NCBI GenBank assembly: GCA_900553285.1
Contig: USCX01000018.1
Span: forward strand, 1 to 17,133
From: an uncultured Prevotella sp.
Lineage (GTDB): Bacteria; Bacteroidota; Bacteroidia; Bacteroidales; Bacteroidaceae
Length of the DNA stretch: 17,133 nucleotides
Direction: 5' to 3'
Positions 15,334 to 17,133 of this stretch are shown piece by piece. A program made the translations under genes and the position numbers. The number at the start of each line of letters is the position of its first letter. Position 1 is the stretch's first letter. The notes beneath the pieces are model-generated. The model made no database searches and was not told the DNA's origin. It worked only from the letters and a program-made list of their open reading frames with translations.

Positions 15334-16467
15334 TCAGCGTAGTTTTTGTTCTTGATATTTCCGGGCCAGGGCAATGACTTCGTCGGCTATGTCGTCGGCG
15401 GCGTGGGGCCGGGCCAGTTGCCTGACGTTTTGGCTCAGGCGTTCGAGGCGTTCGGCGTCGGTGACGGTGTTGATGGCTTGCGGCAGGAGGATTCGGCGTG
15501 CTTCGGCGTCGGGCACGTAAAGGGCTGCGTCCTTTTGGACGAGCGCAAGCGCGTTTTTCGTCTGATGGTCTTCGGCCACGTTGGGCGAGGGGACGAGGAT
15601 GGCCGGCTTGCCGAGCAGGCTGAGTTCAGAGATGCTGCCTGCTCCAGCCCGCGAGATGACGAGGTCCGCCGCAGCGTAGGCCTTGCCCATGTCGGCGATG
15701 AAGTCGGTCACATAGAGGTTGTCCGGTTTTTCGCGGCGATTGAGCTCGTCGGCTATCTCAGGCTTATAGTAGCCTCCTGTCTGCCAGATGAATTGCACCT
15801 CGCTTTGCTGTTTGATGAGCGGGAAGTTGCCGAGCATACATTCGTTGAGAGTCCGGGCCCCGAGTGAGCCGCCCACGATGAGCACCGTCCGTTTGCCCGG
15901 TATGAGTCCGAAACTGCGCACGGCTTCCTCACGCGTGGGGCAGGCGTCGACGAGCGACTGGCGCACAGGATTGCCTGTCATGACGATTTTGTCTTTCGGG
16001 AAGAAACGCTCCATGCCGTTGTAGGCTACGCAGATGCGGTCGGCTTTCTTGGCCAGCAGCTTGTTGGTCACGCCGGCATAGGAATTCTGCTCCTGAATCA
16101 GTGTGGGGATACCCATGCTCTCGGCTACGTTGAGTGTAGGCCCGCTGGCGTAGCCGCCGACGCCGACGGCCACCATGGGACGGAAGTCGCGGATGATGCG
16201 CCGCGCCATCTGGCGGCTTCTCATCACTTTGATGAGCACACCGAAGTTCCTGAGCAGGTTCTTGCGGTCAAAGCCGCAGATGGGCAGTCCCTTGATCGGG
16301 TATCCGGCCGCCGGGACGCGCTGCATTTCCATGCGGCCTTCGGCACCGACGAATAATATCTGGCTTTCAGGCAGTTTGGCGCGGATGGCATTCGCTATGG
16401 AAACAGCCGGAAAGATGTGGCCGCCCGTTCCGCCTCCACTGATGATGATTTTGAGCTCTCCATTCAT
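15334..16467 (-). CDS. murG: UDP-GlcNAc:lipid I N-acetylglucosaminyltransferase
   Basis: A GT28-family enzyme that transfers GlcNAc to lipid I on the inner face of the cytoplasmic membrane, making lipid II. The 377 residues show the glycine loops GGGTGGH (11-17), GVGGYASGP and GGSLGARTLN, the acceptor-side EQNSYAG, the nucleotide-sugar region SRAGAGSISEL, and EDHQTKNAL. The frame is open 11 codons further to 16500, but those residues (LLLPDTIPKF) are unlike the family and would overlap the promoter -7 box. The ATG at 16467 begins MNGELKIIISGGGTGGH, the normal start. It is the first gene of the run; ftsW, which usually precedes murG, is absent. Confidence 0.96.
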   Translation of the reverse strand: MNGELKIIISGGGTGGHIFPAVSIANAIRAKLPESQILFVGAEGRMEMQRVPAAGYPIKGLPICGFDRKNLLRNFGVLIKVMRSRQMARRIIRDFRPMVAVGVGGYASGPTLNVAESMGIPTLIQEQNSYAGVTNKLLAKKADRICVAYNGMERFFPKDKIVMTGNPVRQSLVDACPTREEAVRSFGLIPGKRTVLIVGGSLGARTLNECMLGNFPLIKQQSEVQFIWQTGGYYKPEIADELNRREKPDNLYVTDFIADMGKAYAAADLVISRAGAGSISELSLLGKPAILVPSPNVAEDHQTKNALALVQKDAALYVPDAEARRILLPQAINTVTDAERLERLSQNVRQLARPHAADDIADEVIALARKYQEQKLR

Positions 16468-16488
16468 GAACTTGGGTATAGTATCTGG

Positions 16489-16520
16489 CAAAAGTAACAA
16501 TAAAAAATGAAAATAGCGAA
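16489..16520 (-). promoter_or_regulatory. Promoter of the murG-murC-ftsQAZ operon
   Basis: On the minus strand TACTTTTG (16496-16489) is a full -7 match. TTCG (16520-16517), three of four -33 bases, stands 20 bases upstream. Transcription would start near 16483, giving a very short leader of about 16 bases before the murG ATG at 16467. This is the only good promoter I see for the whole murG-to-YqeY run. Confidence 0.55.
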
Positions 16521-17040
16521 ACGAAAGCCGGTGTTATTTTCAATGTGTATGGAATGTTGGCGTGGCGGGCTCTTTTGCGGTGTCGGGCCGCCGGTGTCGG
16601 GCTGTTCGCCGTAGGGCAGTGCCTGGTCCTGTTTCAGGTGGCAGGCCGTGCTTTCCCGGCGGGTCGTTTGCTGTGTGTTCCGGCGGTCAAGACGGGCGAA
16701 AACCGGGATGCGGCGACAGGCCGGACTGTCGCAGTGCGCGTTTTTCTTATCGCAGTGGGGCTGCGGCCTGTCGCTGCGGCCGCTTTGGCCTTCATGCCGC
16801 AGGATGTCCGGCAGGGTCCGATGCGGTTCTCTTTCTGTGTGTCATTCTTTTGTGGGCCGGTCGTCTGTGTGCGTGCCGCCATCGAAAGAAAGTGTAACAA
16901 AATGAAAAGCAAATCGCAAAAGACGAGGCGATTTGCTAAAAAAGAATAAGACAAAGCAAAAAGGTCAGCGTTTTTTCTCCGTAGTCTGTTAGAAAACAAT
17001 ATATTGGCCACATGAAGTGTCCTTAAATCGAGAAGAAACT
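16521..17040. other. Intergenic stretch between divergent murG and hppA, GC-rich in its middle
   Basis: About 520 bases without a credible gene. The part from about 16556 to 16880 is clearly richer in G and C than its AT-rich edges. It holds a long imperfect hairpin whose arms are GCGGCGACAGGCCG (16710-16723) and CGGCCTGTCGCTGC (16764-16777), with one G-T pair and a loop of about 40 bases. It also has a tandem GGTGTCGGGC (16579-16588 and 16593-16602). Open frames on both strands (for example 16545-16949 plus, 16634-17011 minus) are of low complexity, rich in A, R and G or T, and resemble no family. The last 160 bases before the pyrophosphatase start could be its leader. I see no complete promoter; TTCTTTTG near 16846-16853 misses one consensus base. 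Confidence 0.5.
16908..16937. other. Perfect hairpin upstream of the pyrophosphatase gene
   Basis: AGCAAATCGC (16908-16917) pairs with GCGATTTGCT (16928-16937) over 10 base pairs with a 10-base loop. On the minus strand it is followed by TTTTCATTTTG, as in an intrinsic terminator, but no minus-strand gene ends here. On the plus strand it is followed by an A run and lies 103 bases before the ATG. It may be a leader structure of the downstream gene or a barrier to antisense transcription; the sequence does not decide. Confidence 0.5.
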
Positions 17041-17133
17041 ATGAATGTCTCTTTGTTTTGGCTGGTTCCGGCTGCCGCAGTGGCAGCGTTGGCTTTTGCC
17101 GCCTGTTTCCACCGGCGCATGTTGCGTATGCCC
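17041..17133 (+). CDS. hppA: Probable membrane-bound H+/Na+-pumping pyrophosphatase, N-terminal fragment
   Basis: Only 31 codons are present before the window ends. They read MNVSLFWLVPAAAVAALAF, then a short aromatic and basic turn ending RRMLRMP. This resembles the first membrane helix of Bacteroidota membrane pyrophosphatases, which couple pyrophosphate hydrolysis to cation export and typically begin with FW-x-VP-x-A-S/A-x3-AL-x-FA and then a basic K/R-M-M-K motif. None of the catalytic pyrophosphate-binding motifs is in the window, so the call rests on this helix alone. A purine-rich GAGAAGAAA lies just upstream of the ATG as a ribosome site. It is divergent from murG across about 570 bases. 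Confidence 0.6.
   Translation, partial: MNVSLFWLVPAAAVAALAFAACFHRRMLRMP

Noticed and set aside
16468..16500. Earlier ATG for murG
   Set aside because: The added residues are unlike MurG and the start would lie inside the -7 promoter element.
16545..16949. Plus-strand open frame of 134 codons between murG and hppA
   Set aside because: Low complexity, rich in A, R and V, no recognisable domain, and overlapped by equally long frames in other phases, as expected in GC-rich DNA.
16634..17011. Minus-strand open frame of 125 codons in the same region
   Set aside because: Hydrophobic start followed by a low-complexity T, A, R and K tail; no family match and no promoter seen. It crosses the hairpin at 16908-16937.
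1..17133. CRISPR array, insertion sequence, phage, toxin-antitoxin or defence genes
   Set aside because: No regularly spaced repeats, transposase, integrase or defence-type domain found on either strand; the window is almost wholly housekeeping genes.

Overview
The window looks like a housekeeping segment of a Bacteroidales chromosome (phylum Bacteroidota); I cannot fix the family. The evidence is promoter elements of the Bacteroidota type (-7 TAnnTTTG, -33 TTTG), a tRNA gene without an encoded CCA end, weak Shine-Dalgarno sites, a TopA with Toprim C-terminal repeats, a biosynthetic arginine decarboxylase, and the start of a probable membrane pyrophosphatase. I see no insertion sequence, phage gene, CRISPR array, toxin-antitoxin pair or defence system, and no novel multi-gene system.

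Layout. (1) Positions 1-5105, plus strand: the 3' end of rnhB (RNase HII), then topA (DNA topoisomerase I), aroK (shikimate kinase) and speA (arginine decarboxylase). The last three are tightly packed and probably one transcript. (2) 5106-5271: a convergent intergenic space with three hairpins. (3) 5272-8634, minus strand: sufC-sufD-sufS for Fe-S cluster assembly. A promoter lies directly before sufC and no sufB is adjacent. (4) 8635-9767, minus strand: a small exported beta-rich protein of unknown function with a strong terminator, then a tRNA with anticodon CAT that has a full promoter and terminator. (5) 9900-16467, minus strand: the distal half of the division and cell wall (dcw) cluster in the order murG-murC-ftsQ-ftsA-ftsZ, ending in a GatB/YqeY-domain gene. 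(6) 16468-17040: a GC-rich intergenic stretch, then on the plus strand the first 31 codons of a probable H+/Na+-translocating pyrophosphatase.

How the genes work together. MurG and MurC make peptidoglycan precursors (lipid II formation and L-Ala addition to UDP-MurNAc). FtsQ, FtsA and FtsZ build the divisome that uses them. SufC and SufD are two of the three scaffold subunits and SufS supplies the sulfur. TopA relaxes negative supercoils, AroK feeds chorismate synthesis and SpeA feeds polyamine synthesis; these three share an operon rather than a pathway.

The most informative oddities are architectural. The suf operon starts at sufC, and the dcw cluster is cut off upstream of murG, where ftsW, murD and mraY would usually lie. 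Smaller points are a cysteine-rich SufD tail, an FtsZ without a recognisable canonical C-terminal peptide, and a tRNA with unusual stem mismatches.
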